In this document: one piece after another, positions 45,112-53,465 of the stretch | Layout: each line of letters starts with the position of its first letter | How positions within the stretch are numbered: the first letter of the stretch is position 1 | Source of the DNA: Microbacterium sp. Marseille-Q6648 | GTDB lineage: Bacteria; Actinomycetota; Actinomycetes; Actinomycetales; Microbacteriaceae | NCBI RefSeq assembly: GCF_943181415.1 | Contig: NZ_CALPBZ010000001.1 | Span: 1,054,001-1,118,000, forward strand | Reading direction: 5' to 3' | Length of the DNA: 64,000 bases | Notes under the pieces: generated by a model | What the model was told of the DNA's origin: nothing | The model's database searches: none | What the model saw: only the letters and a program-made list of their open reading frames with translations | Made by a program: the position numbers and the translations under genes

Positions 45112-45705
45112 TCCGACGCGATCGCCGATGCCAAGCGCGCCCTGCGCGCCGAGCTGCGCGAGCGTCGGCAGCAGCTCTCCGAGTCGGCCCGGGATGCCGC
45201 TTCCGACGGCGTCCGCCGCCAGCTCGACGCCCTGGTGGAACGACTCGGCGCCCGCTCGATCTCGTGCTTCCTCTCCACCCCCACCGAGCCCGGCACCCAC
45301 GAGTTCGTGGCCGCGGCCGTGGGGCGCGGCATCCGTGTGCTGCTTCCGATCACGCGCGCGGACGGGCTGCTGGACTGGTCGGTGGCCACACCCGACGGGG
45401 GCATCGCCGAAGGCCTGTTCGGGATGCCCGAGCCGGTCGGCGAGGTGCTCGGACCCATCGCGCTCGACGACGTCGACCTGCTCATCATCCCCGCCGCCGC
45501 CGTCTCGCCGGACGGCATGCGGCTGGGCTGGGGCCGCGGCTACTTCGACAAGACCCTCGGGTCGATGCAGCACTGCCCGCCCGTCTACGCCGTCGTGTTC
45601 GACTCCGAGATCGTCGACGACGTCCCCTTCGACCTTCACGATCAGCCCGTCACCGGAGTGGTCACCCCCACCCGCACCCTCACCCTCGCGCCGGCCGCGC
45701 ACTGA
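45109..45705 (+). CDS. 5-formyltetrahydrofolate cyclo-ligase
   Basis: A 198-residue enzyme with the N-terminal KRALRAELRERR, the phosphate-binding region RLGWGRGYFDK and the terminal H-D-Q-P-V motif of the family. It uses ATP to turn 5-formyl-THF into methenyl-THF. The product feeds one-carbon metabolism. An upstream in-frame GTG (45103) is less likely than the ATG. It is followed by the fmdB-like gene after 12 nt, the order known from mycobacteria in the opposite orientation. Confidence 0.9.
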   Translation: MSDAIADAKRALRAELRERRQQLSESARDAASDGVRRQLDALVERLGARSISCFLSTPTEPGTHEFVAAAVGRGIRVLLPITRADGLLDWSVATPDGGIAEGLFGMPEPVGEVLGPIALDDVDLLIIPAAAVSPDGMRLGWGRGYFDKTLGSMQHCPPVYAVVFDSEIVDDVPFDLHDQPVTGVVTPTRTLTLAPAAH

Positions 45706-45717
45706 AACGGAAACCAC

Positions 45718-46068
45718 ATGCCCACCTACGCCTACGCCTGCAAGCAGTGCGGACACCGCTTCGACGCGGTGCAGTCCTTCGCCGACCCCACCCTCACCGA
45801 GTGCCCGGAGTGCGGCGGAACACTCCGCAAGGAGTACGGCTCGATCGGCGTGACCTTCAACGGCTCGGGCTTCTACCGCACCGACTCCCGCGCGGGCGCC
45901 GGCGCCGGCAAGAGCGGCTCGTCCGGCAAGGCCGGCTCGTCCGGCTCCGGCTCCGGCTCGTCGAGCTCGGGCTCGGGCTCCGGCTCGTCTGGCAAAAGCG
46001 AGACGTCTGCGGCATCATCGTCCTCGGGGGCGGGCTCGTCGTCCTCGTCCGCCAGCACGTCGGCGTGA
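45718..46068 (+). CDS. FmdB-type zinc-ribbon protein with Ser/Gly-rich tail
   Basis: A 116-residue protein. Residues 1-45 form the FmdB regulatory-protein zinc ribbon, with C-K-Q-C at about 9-12 and C-P-E-C-G at about 32-35. The second half is a low-complexity tract of Ser, Gly, Lys and Ala, presumably disordered. The mycobacterial orthologue (Rv0991c) is a serine-rich redox-responsive chaperone, which is consistent with this structure. Confidence 0.85.
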   Translation: MPTYAYACKQCGHRFDAVQSFADPTLTECPECGGTLRKEYGSIGVTFNGSGFYRTDSRAGAGAGKSGSSGKAGSSGSGSGSSSSGSGSGSSGKSETSAASSSSGAGSSSSSASTSA

Positions 46069-46088
46069 GCCGGCTCGAGGAGACAGAC

Positions 46089-46538
46089 ATGATCAACGGC
46101 TTCAAAGAATTCATCCTGCGTGGCAACGTCATCGACCTCGCCGTCGCGGTGGTCATCGGCGCCGCGTTCACCGCCATCGTCAACGCGCTCGTCGAGGGCC
46201 TCATCAACCCGCTCATCGGCGCGATCTTCCAGGTCGGCGACCTGTCGGACTGGGTGATCTCGATCCCCACTCTCACCGGCAACACGTCGAACATCCTGAT
46301 CGGCGGCATCCTCGGCGCGATCATCCAGTTCCTCGCGGTCGCGGCGATCGTCTACTTCGTCTTCGTCTACCCGATGAACCGCTTCAAGGCGCGCGCCGAG
46401 GCGAAGGCGGGCGTGGGCAAGACGACCGATGCGCCGTCGCTGCCGACCGAGCAGGAGCTGCTCATGCAGATCCGCGATCTGCTGCAGACCCAGCAGGGCA
46501 CCGCCCCGGGTCAGACTCCCGGCGCCCCCCGCGTCTGA
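46089..46538 (+). CDS. mscL: Large-conductance mechanosensitive channel
   Basis: A 149-residue MscL with the N-terminal amphipathic FKEFILRGNVIDLAVAVVIG, TM1 and the TM2 segment ending VYPMNRFK. It forms a pentameric tension-gated pore that protects against osmotic downshift. GAGGAGACAGAC precedes the ATG. The C-terminal about 30 residues are hydrophilic and longer than in E. coli. A hairpin follows the stop. Confidence 0.96.
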   Translation: MINGFKEFILRGNVIDLAVAVVIGAAFTAIVNALVEGLINPLIGAIFQVGDLSDWVISIPTLTGNTSNILIGGILGAIIQFLAVAAIVYFVFVYPMNRFKARAEAKAGVGKTTDAPSLPTEQELLMQIRDLLQTQQGTAPGQTPGAPRV

Positions 46539-46555
46539 CCGAACGTCCGCCGTCC

Positions 46556-46582
46556 CGTCCCGCTCACCAGTGGGGCGGGACG
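46556..46582. terminator. Hairpin after mscL, between convergent genes
   Basis: CGTCCCGC (46556-46563) pairs with GCGGGACG (46575-46582) around an 11-nt loop. It may serve both mscL and the convergent small gene, although it overlaps the stop region of the latter. Confidence 0.45.
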
Positions 46583-46806
46583 TCGCGTTTCATCCGCTCG
46601 TCGTTCGGCCCCGGCGCATCCGTTCCCGCATCGTCGGCAGTTCCTCCCCCGGCACCGCCAGGCCGAGCGGATGCCGCAGCCGCAGCATCCTCGTCTCGCG
46701 CCGTATCTGCGGGCACGGGCTCGGGCTGGGTTCCCGGCGCGGCGGTGAGCCGCGCGCGGCGCGAACCGGGGACCCGCTCGATGCGCTGGCGGCTATTCCG
46801 TGACAT
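46564..46806 (-). CDS. Hypothetical small protein coupled to the helicase-like gene
   Basis: An 80-residue ORF whose start overlaps the last 14 nt of the upstream helicase-like gene. The N-terminus is basic (SRNSRQRIERVPGSRRAR), and the rest is Ala/Gly/Pro/Asp-rich and probably disordered. No family recognised. The overlap suggests a coupled gene, but composition bias makes a chance ORF possible. Confidence 0.5.
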   Translation of the reverse strand: MSRNSRQRIERVPGSRRARLTAAPGTQPEPVPADTARDEDAAAAASARPGGAGGGTADDAGTDAPGPNDERMKRDVPPHW

Positions 46807-49800
46807 CGATCGGCTGGGTGTCGCCGTCTTCGAGACCCGCCTCGGGCGGGACGCCGAGGAGTCCCGCGATCCGCGCGGCGACGGCGCCGGGGTCGCTGTA
46901 GAGATCGAATGAGTGCACGCGCACGTAGTGCCAGCCCAGGCGCCGGAGGATCTGGGGTCGCAGCCGCAGCGATTCGCGGAGCGATTCGCCGTGGGTCTCG
47001 GGGTCGCTCTCGACGACGACCGCCTTGCCGCCGTACTGCGCCACGAGCGGCAGCAGTCCGCGGTAGTGCACGTCGACGGCGACGCCGCGGCGGCGGAGCT
47101 CTCGGGCCAGGGCGAGGGTCAGCGGGTCGGCGAGGTCCTCGAGCCGGGCCTCGCGCGCGCGGGCGGCGATGCCGCCGAGGATCGACATGAGCGTCGCGGC
47201 GCCGTGCTCGAGACGGCCGTCGTCGAACGCCGACGGGCGGATCGACGACACGATCACCATCGAGCGGCGGGCGCGGGTCATGCCGACGGTCAGCAGCCGC
47301 TCGCCGTCGGGGGTCGACAGGTCGCCGAAGTCGCTGAGCACGCGGCCGTGGCGGGTGAGGCCGAAGCCGAGGGCGAAGATGACGCGGTCACGGCTCTCGG
47401 CGACGGATTCCTCGAGGGTCAGCACGGCGAAGGGCTCGGCGGTCTCGCGTGAGACGAAATCGGCGACGTCCGAACGCCCGGCGAACGCCGACTCGACGGC
47501 GGCGCGGATGCGGTGGGCGTGCTTGGCGCTCGCGGTGACGACCATGAGCGACTCGGACCCGCGGTTGATCGCGTGCTCGACGACGAGGGTCACGACGCGG
47601 GCGACCTCGGCGTCGGGGCTCTCGACGGCGCCGCTCACGGGGTCGGGCACACCGGTGCCGCCCTCGACGTAGTCGACCGAGAGGCTGCCGCGGCCGAGGT
47701 ACGAACCCGCCCACGGCAGCGACACGAGCTCGCCGCCGTAGAACGCGTCGTTGACGAGCTCGGCAAGGTCTTCGCCGCCGGCGCGGTAGCTGCGGGTGAG
47801 GGTCTCGATCGGCAGCAGCTCGGCGAGGCGCTCGAACACGCTGACCTGGTCGAACGGCACCTCGTCGGGGTCGACCTCGGCGGTCTCGTCGGCGACGACG
47901 GGCGCGACCGGCGGGTGCCCGGCGGCGACGCGGAACGGCGTCGGCTTCTGCGTCACCGGGTCGCCGAAGGCCACGACCTGACGTGCGCGCCGCAGGGTGG
48001 GCAGCACTTCGGCCAGGCACAGCGCGGCCGCGTCGGCGATGATCACGACGTCGAACTCGGGGTGCGCGGGGATCATCGGCACGTCGTACGGCGACGCCAG
48101 CCACACGGGCGCGAGGGTGCGCATCAGCGTCGGGGCGACGTCCGCGATCACGACCGGGTCGCTCACGCCTTCCTTGAGCGCGTTGCGCAGGGCGGCGGCC
48201 TCGTTGGCGTGGTCGACGATGCCGATCCGCCACTGCGTGGCCAGCTGTGAGGCGAGAAGCGGGCCGGATGCCGCGGCGTGCGCTTCATCGACCAGACGGA
48301 AGTCGCGCTCCAGACGGTCGACCACCGACGTGTTCGCGCCGAGCAGGGCGCGGTCGGAGCGCAGCATGTGCTCGAGCGCGGACTGCCACCACGCGAACTC
48401 CAGTTCGGCGCCGACCTCGTCTTCGGGCACGTGGCGCACCGAGAGCTCCGCCAGGAGCGGCTCGAGTCCGAGGCCGGCGAGCTCGGTGCGCAGCGTGGCG
48501 CGTTCGCGCAGGTTCTCGAACACCGCGGAGTCGGCGGCCAGTCCGGCGAGCGTGCGGACGAGCTGCGCGACGGGCAGCGAGGCGAGCCGGTCGGCGCCGG
48601 TGCGTCCGAGGACGACGTCGACTTCGGCGAGTTCGGCTTCGACGCGCTGGCACGCGACCTGCACGTCGGCGAGGCCGAGCGGCAGTTCGGGGGCGACGCC
48701 GGCGTCGACGTAGCGCTGCCATTCGGTGCGCTGGTGCTGCACGCGCACGAGGGCCTCGTGCATGTCTGAGATGTGGACGCCCGGGCGCACGTACTCGCGC
48801 GACAGGCGCTTGAGGCGACGACGGTTCGCGCCGGTCATGTTGGGCGCGTCGCGGCGGTGGCCGTGCGCCTGGATGAGCTCGCCGAGCGGGCGCTCGAACA
48901 CGGTGATGCTGAAGCGGTCGAGCGAGTCGCGGATGCCCTGCAAGAGCGCGACGTACTCCCCCAGCTCCGACACGGTGTGGAAGGGGCGCATGCGCGTCTG
49001 GGCGATGAGCTCGTAGCCGCGCTCGAGCAGCGTCGGCACGTCGGCGCGGTGCAGCTTGCCGGCGAGGGCGTGGGCGCGGCGGGCGTCTTCGGGCGTCGAG
49101 AACGAGACGCCGTACCAGGGCGAGTCGTCGGGTCCGAAGCGGAACTCCCCGAGCCGTGCGGCTGCGCGCAATTTCGCTGCGGCATCCTTTCGCACTCCGG
49201 CGAGACGCTCCAGGGTGCGCAGGTCGAAGCGGGTGGCCGTCGACGGGGCGCCTGCCACGGTCAGCGCCGAGAGTGCGCGCAGGATCTCGAGCACCGAGAC
49301 CCCGAGGGTCGGATGCTGCGCCGTCACGGCTCCGCGATAGTCACGCAGCACGCCGCGCAGACGCACGAGGGCGTCGTCGACCTCGGCGACCTTCGGCGAG
49401 ACGGCCTTCTCGTTGCGGCCGATCGCGCGGATGAGGTCGCGCTGCATGTGCCGCGGCGAGACGGCGAGTCCGGGCAGGCCGATGCCGGCCAGGCGGTGAC
49501 GCACACCCTCGAGGGTCGATCGTCGGGCGCTGACGACCAGCACGCGCTTGCCTTCGCGCACGAGCGCGCCGAGGGCGTTGATGACGGTCTGCGTACCGCC
49601 GGTTCCGGGGAGGGTGTGGACGAGCAGCGACTGGCCGGCGGCGATGCGGGCGAGCACGCGCTCCTGCTCGGCGTCGGCGTCCAGCAGCAGGGTGTCGGCG
49701 GCGGGCGGACGCTCATCGGGACTGAGGGTGGATGCCGGCGAGCGACGGATGGTGAGGGCTTCACGATCGTCGGCGTGGCCCGCGAGCGCGTTCAGCACCG

Positions 49801-50536
49801 GATGGTCGAGGTTGACGGCATCCCGGGCCATGGCGGCGCCGACGTCGGCGAAGCTCGAGACGAGCAGGCGGGGCCGGACGGAGTAGGTGTCGATGCCGGC
49901 GGTGAGGGCGCGGAGGCGATCGATGACCGGCTGCGGTTTGAACACGCCGCCGTCGTAGGCCATCGCCGACAGCTGGGCGCCGTCGAGCTCGATGCCGAAT
50001 TGGGTGCGCAGGGCACGAACGAGTTCGGGGTTGACGCGGAAGACCCCGTGCAGCTTCAGCTCGAAGTCGGCGTGGTGGCGGCGGATCGCGAGCGGACGCA
50101 GCAGGACGGGGGCGGTGCAGGTCATGCCGCCGATGCGCCACGAGGCAAGGCCGACGGCCAGGTGCACCGGCTCGAGCCCGCGGGTGGTGCGCATCTCGAC
50201 GTTCTTGGCCGTGATGCGCTCGGCGGCCAGGCGCGCGTTGCGCAGCGCCACCTCGTCGCGGAACAGGTTCGACAGCAGCGTGGAGCGCCCCGTGATGAAC
50301 TGCGGCAGGCTCCCGGGGTGGGCGTTGGTGATCTCGATCGACGAGTCCTCGGCGTCCGAGAAGTGCAACAGGGTCGAGCGACCGCCGAGTTCCGCGGTCT
50401 GCAGGCGCAGCCGGTCGCGCTCGGGTTCGGCGACGTGCATGACGACCGCGCCGGGGTCGGCCAGCCCGAGGTCGCCAGGGCTCACCTCGGCGACCCTGTC
50501 TCCGCCGGCCACGACGCTGCCTTCTGCTCGCCACAC
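46793..50536 (-). CDS. Large SF1 helicase-like protein with degraded Walker motifs and C-terminal nuclease-like domain
   Basis: A 1247-residue protein. It carries SF1/UvrD-Upf1-like motifs: motif III F-G-D-P-V-T-Q-K-P, an L-T-R-S-Y-R-A block and motif VI V-G-M-T-R-A-R. The Walker A, however, reads PGTGGTQT with G314 where the lysine should be, and the motif II region reads VVIIADAAAL instead of a DE-containing box. The C-terminal 90 residues resemble restriction-endonuclease-fold domains of the MTES_1575 type (VVVESD, RRLGWHYVRVHSFDL), but the first catalytic Asp is not clear. GTG start at 50536 is chosen; other GTG codons are possible. Likely a non-hydrolysing or altered family member. Confidence 0.75.
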   Translation of the reverse strand: MWRAEGSVVAGGDRVAEVSPGDLGLADPGAVVMHVAEPERDRLRLQTAELGGRSTLLHFSDAEDSSIEITNAHPGSLPQFITGRSTLLSNLFRDEVALRNARLAAERITAKNVEMRTTRGLEPVHLAVGLASWRIGGMTCTAPVLLRPLAIRRHHADFELKLHGVFRVNPELVRALRTQFGIELDGAQLSAMAYDGGVFKPQPVIDRLRALTAGIDTYSVRPRLLVSSFADVGAAMARDAVNLDHPVLNALAGHADDREALTIRRSPASTLSPDERPPAADTLLLDADAEQERVLARIAAGQSLLVHTLPGTGGTQTVINALGALVREGKRVLVVSARRSTLEGVRHRLAGIGLPGLAVSPRHMQRDLIRAIGRNEKAVSPKVAEVDDALVRLRGVLRDYRGAVTAQHPTLGVSVLEILRALSALTVAGAPSTATRFDLRTLERLAGVRKDAAAKLRAAARLGEFRFGPDDSPWYGVSFSTPEDARRAHALAGKLHRADVPTLLERGYELIAQTRMRPFHTVSELGEYVALLQGIRDSLDRFSITVFERPLGELIQAHGHRRDAPNMTGANRRRLKRLSREYVRPGVHISDMHEALVRVQHQRTEWQRYVDAGVAPELPLGLADVQVACQRVEAELAEVDVVLGRTGADRLASLPVAQLVRTLAGLAADSAVFENLRERATLRTELAGLGLEPLLAELSVRHVPEDEVGAELEFAWWQSALEHMLRSDRALLGANTSVVDRLERDFRLVDEAHAAASGPLLASQLATQWRIGIVDHANEAAALRNALKEGVSDPVVIADVAPTLMRTLAPVWLASPYDVPMIPAHPEFDVVIIADAAALCLAEVLPTLRRARQVVAFGDPVTQKPTPFRVAAGHPPVAPVVADETAEVDPDEVPFDQVSVFERLAELLPIETLTRSYRAGGEDLAELVNDAFYGGELVSLPWAGSYLGRGSLSVDYVEGGTGVPDPVSGAVESPDAEVARVVTLVVEHAINRGSESLMVVTASAKHAHRIRAAVESAFAGRSDVADFVSRETAEPFAVLTLEESVAESRDRVIFALGFGLTRHGRVLSDFGDLSTPDGERLLTVGMTRARRSMVIVSSIRPSAFDDGRLEHGAATLMSILGGIAARAREARLEDLADPLTLALARELRRRGVAVDVHYRGLLPLVAQYGGKAVVVESDPETHGESLRESLRLRPQILRRLGWHYVRVHSFDLYSDPGAVAARIAGLLGVPPEAGLEDGDTQPIDVTE

Positions 50537-50697
50537 AGGTGACAGGGTATGCGGGGGGTCTTGCGCAACCCTGCAAGCTCCCCGAGTTTCGCGGTATTGC
50601 CGACACGCCGGATGATCAGCCGTTCCTCCCCAGGCCCCCGCGGCGCCGCCGATGTCCACAGCCGGGGCGGGCCGGGGTCGGCTCCCGAGCGCCGCGC

Positions 50698-50712
50698 CAG
50701 GATGGTGTCATG
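50698..50712 (+). promoter_or_regulatory. -10-like CAGGAT, leaderless ATG start
   Basis: CAGGAT at 50698-50703, 6 nt, then ATG at 50710. Confidence 0.4.
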
Positions 50713-51291
50713 ACCACCGCCGCCCGGTACCGCATCCACCCCTCGCCCGTCGGCGACATCCTCATCGTCGCCGCGGGCGATGCGCTCGTCACGCTGCATC
50801 CGATGCGGGCCGACGCCGACCACGAGCTCGCCCACGTCGCCGCGGCGCTCGGGTCCGCTCCCCTCCCGGTGGGCGACAGTCCGGGTGGTGACGGTCCGGT
50901 GGGCGACGGTCCGGTGGGCGATGGGACGGATGCCGGGGGCGAGGGTGACGTGACCGCGACCGCGGCCGCGCAGCTCGACGAGTACTTCGCCGGGCAGCGG
51001 CGGGCGTTCGACCTGCCGCTGGACTGGCGACTCGTGCGCGGGTTCACGCGGGCGGCGCTCGAGGCGGTGTGCGAGATCCCCTACGCCGAGACGGCGGGCT
51101 ACGGCGAGGTCGCGATCCTCGCCGGAAGCCCCCGTGCGGCGCGGGCGGTCGGCACGGCGTGCGCGACGACGCCGTTCTCGATCGTGGTGCCGGTGCACCG
51201 GGTGGTGCGCGCCGACGGGTCGCTCGGCGAGTACGGCGGCCAGCCCGAGGTCAAGCGGTTCCTCGTCGACCTCGAGCGCGCACACGCGTAG
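50710..51291 (+). CDS. MGMT-like protein lacking the acceptor cysteine
   Basis: A 193-residue homologue of O6-alkylguanine-DNA alkyltransferase. The C-terminal domain has IPYAETAGYGEVA, a helix-turn-helix and V-V-P-V-H-R-V, where the invariant Cys of P-C-H-R-V is V162. The residue that accepts the alkyl group is therefore missing. ATL proteins, which bind lesions without repairing them, have Trp or Ala at this position and usually lack the N-terminal domain present here. A Gly/Asp/Pro repeat of about 25 residues (near 56-81) is inserted. Convergent with the symporter gene. Confidence 0.85.
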   Translation: MTTAARYRIHPSPVGDILIVAAGDALVTLHPMRADADHELAHVAAALGSAPLPVGDSPGGDGPVGDGPVGDGTDAGGEGDVTATAAAQLDEYFAGQRRAFDLPLDWRLVRGFTRAALEAVCEIPYAETAGYGEVAILAGSPRAARAVGTACATTPFSIVVPVHRVVRADGSLGEYGGQPEVKRFLVDLERAHA

Positions 51292-51322
51292 CGGCCCGGG
51301 GGAACACCCTCCCCCGGGCCGC
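51291..51322. terminator. 12-bp perfect hairpin between convergent genes
   Basis: GCGGCCCGGGGG pairs with CCCCCGGGCCGC around AACACCCT. It separates the MGMT-like gene from the symporter gene and could terminate both. Confidence 0.65.
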
Positions 51323-51342
51323 TGCGTGATCTCACCCGAAGG

Positions 51343-52965
51343 TCAGTGGTGCGTGGCCTTCTCTGCGCCGAAGCCGGTGAGCGAGCGCACCTCCATCTCG
51401 GCGGCCTTGCGGCGGTCCTCCTGACCGCGCGAGACGACCGAGCCGAGCCAGCCGAGGAAGAACCCGAGCGGGATCGACACGATGCCGGGGTTGCTCAGCG
51501 GCCAGATCGCCACGCCGGTGTCCTTGAAGACACTGGTCGGGGTGCCCCAGAAGACCGGCGAGAGCAGGATGAGGATGACCGCTGCGGCCAGTCCGCCGTA
51601 CATGCTCCACACCGCGCCGCGCGTGGTGAACCGGCGCCAGAACAGCGAGTAGATGATCGTCGGCAGGTTCGCCGATGCCGCCACCGCGAACGCCAGCGCC
51701 ACCAGGAACGCCACGTTCTGTCCCTGCACGCCGATGCCGCCGAGGATCGCCAGGATGCCGATCACGATCACCGTGCGACGGGCGACCTTGACCTCGCCGT
51801 CGGGCGGGACGTTCCCCTTCTTCAGCACGTTCGCATAGATGTCGTGCGCGAACGACGCGGCCGCGGTGATGGTGAGGCCGGCGACGACCGCGAGGATCGT
51901 CGCGAACGCCACCGCCGAGATGAACCCGAGCAGCACCGGTCCGCCGAGGGCGAGGGCCAGCAGCGGCGCGGCGGAGTTCACGCCGCCCGGAGCCGCCTTG
52001 ATCGTCTCGGAGCCGACCAGCGCCGCGGCACCGTAGCCGAGCACGAGCGTCAGCAGGTAGAAGAGGCCGATCAGCCAGATCGCCCACACCACCGATCGAC
52101 GCGCCTCCTTGGCGGTCGGCACCGTGTAGAAGCGCATCAGCACGTGAGGCAGACCCGCGGTTCCGAGCACGAGTGCGATGGCGAGCGAGATGAAGTCCAA
52201 CGGGTTCGCGCCGTACTGCAGGCCCGGGCCGAGGATGGCCTCCTGCGGATCGGTGGTCGAGGCGGCGACCGCGGCCCCCAGCAGGTTGTCGAGGCTGAAG
52301 CCGTGCAGCGCCAGCACCCAGATCGTCATCGCCAGCGCGCCGCCGATGAGCAGGAACGCCTTGACGATCTGCACCCACGTGGTGCCCTTCATACCGCCGA
52401 TGAGCACGTAGACGATCATGAGGATGCCGACCACGGCCACCACGATCGACTGGCCGATGGCCTCGTTGATGCCCAGCAGCAGCGAGACGAGCCCGCCGGC
52501 GCCGGCCATCTGGGCGAGCAGGTAGAAGAAGCACACCGCGAGCGTGGTGATGGCCGCAGCCATGCGCACCGGCCGCTCCTTCAGACGGAAGGACAGCACG
52601 TCGGCCATCGTGAACTTGCCGGTGTTGCGCATGAGCTCGGCCACCAGCAGCAGGGCGACGAGCCACGCGACGAGGAAGCCGATCGAGTACAGGAACCCGT
52701 CGTACCCGTTGATCGCGATCGCGCCGACGATGCCGAGGAAGGATGCCGCGCTCAGGTAGTCGCCCGAGATGGCGAATCCGTTCTGCGGCCCCGTGAACGA
52801 GCGGCCCGCGGCGTAGTAGTCGGCGGCGGACTTGTTGTCGCGGCTGGCGCGGATGACGATGAACAGCGTCACCGCGACGAAGGCCCCGAAGATCGAGATG
52901 TTCAGGACGGGGTTGTTCTCCACTGTCTGCACGGCCGCGTGGACCGCTCCGAAGACGTCGTTCAT
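51343..52965 (-). CDS. Sodium/solute symporter of the ActP/MctC type
   Basis: A 540-residue SSS-family transporter with about 13 helices. The conserved opening YYAAGRSFTGPQNGFAISGDYLSAASFLG is characteristic of acetate/monocarboxylate symporters. The sequence ALAFAVAASANLPTIIYSLFWRRFT matches the helix 10-11 region. It imports acetate, propionate or pyruvate with sodium or protons. Start ATG overlaps the DUF485 stop (ATGA), the standard actP partner arrangement. Confidence 0.92.
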   Translation of the reverse strand: MNDVFGAVHAAVQTVENNPVLNISIFGAFVAVTLFIVIRASRDNKSAADYYAAGRSFTGPQNGFAISGDYLSAASFLGIVGAIAINGYDGFLYSIGFLVAWLVALLLVAELMRNTGKFTMADVLSFRLKERPVRMAAAITTLAVCFFYLLAQMAGAGGLVSLLLGINEAIGQSIVVAVVGILMIVYVLIGGMKGTTWVQIVKAFLLIGGALAMTIWVLALHGFSLDNLLGAAVAASTTDPQEAILGPGLQYGANPLDFISLAIALVLGTAGLPHVLMRFYTVPTAKEARRSVVWAIWLIGLFYLLTLVLGYGAAALVGSETIKAAPGGVNSAAPLLALALGGPVLLGFISAVAFATILAVVAGLTITAAASFAHDIYANVLKKGNVPPDGEVKVARRTVIVIGILAILGGIGVQGQNVAFLVALAFAVAASANLPTIIYSLFWRRFTTRGAVWSMYGGLAAAVILILLSPVFWGTPTSVFKDTGVAIWPLSNPGIVSIPLGFFLGWLGSVVSRGQEDRRKAAEMEVRSLTGFGAEKATHH

Positions 52966-53312
52966 GCGTTGCCCTCCCGCGCCTCGAGCTCGTCGCGGAT
53001 CTCTGAGCTGATGGGGTCGAGCGTCCGGTTGGCGTACCAGACGTAGGTCATCGTGATCGCGAACGTCGTCACGAATTGGCCCAGTCCGAGCAGCAGACCG
53101 ACGGTGATGTTGCCCCACACCTGCTCGGCCATGAAGTCGCGGGCGAACGACGACAGCAGCACGTAGGTGAAGTACCAGACGAGGAACGCGATCGCCATCG
53201 GGAAGACGAACCCGCGCTGACGGCGCTTGAGTTCGACGAACCGGGGCGACTCCTCCACCGCGACGTAGTCGATGTCGCCGGGTGGGGCGGTATCGATCCG
53301 GGGATCGGACAT
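52962..53312 (-). CDS. DUF485 membrane protein, symporter partner
   Basis: A 116-residue protein with two hydrophobic helices separated by a short loop (PMAIAFLVWYFTYVLL and the segment near VGLLLGLGQFVTTFAITMTYVW). The N-terminal E-L-K-R-R-Q-R motif is typical of the DUF485 family found with actP/mctC genes. AAGGAGG lies 7 nt before the ATG. Translationally coupled to the symporter. Confidence 0.9.
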   Translation of the reverse strand: MSDPRIDTAPPGDIDYVAVEESPRFVELKRRQRGFVFPMAIAFLVWYFTYVLLSSFARDFMAEQVWGNITVGLLLGLGQFVTTFAITMTYVWYANRTLDPISSEIRDELEAREGNA

Positions 53313-53465
53313 GTGGCCTCCTTGCCTCATGGGAGCGCTCCATCGCGCTCGATCGTTCTCTCCACGCACCGTGTGCAGACGGGGGCGGGCAGGCCCACCC
53401 CCGGTGGTATGGTCGACGCTACGAAATGCGGCATGGATGCCGTCACCCCCGGAAGTAGGTAGTGC

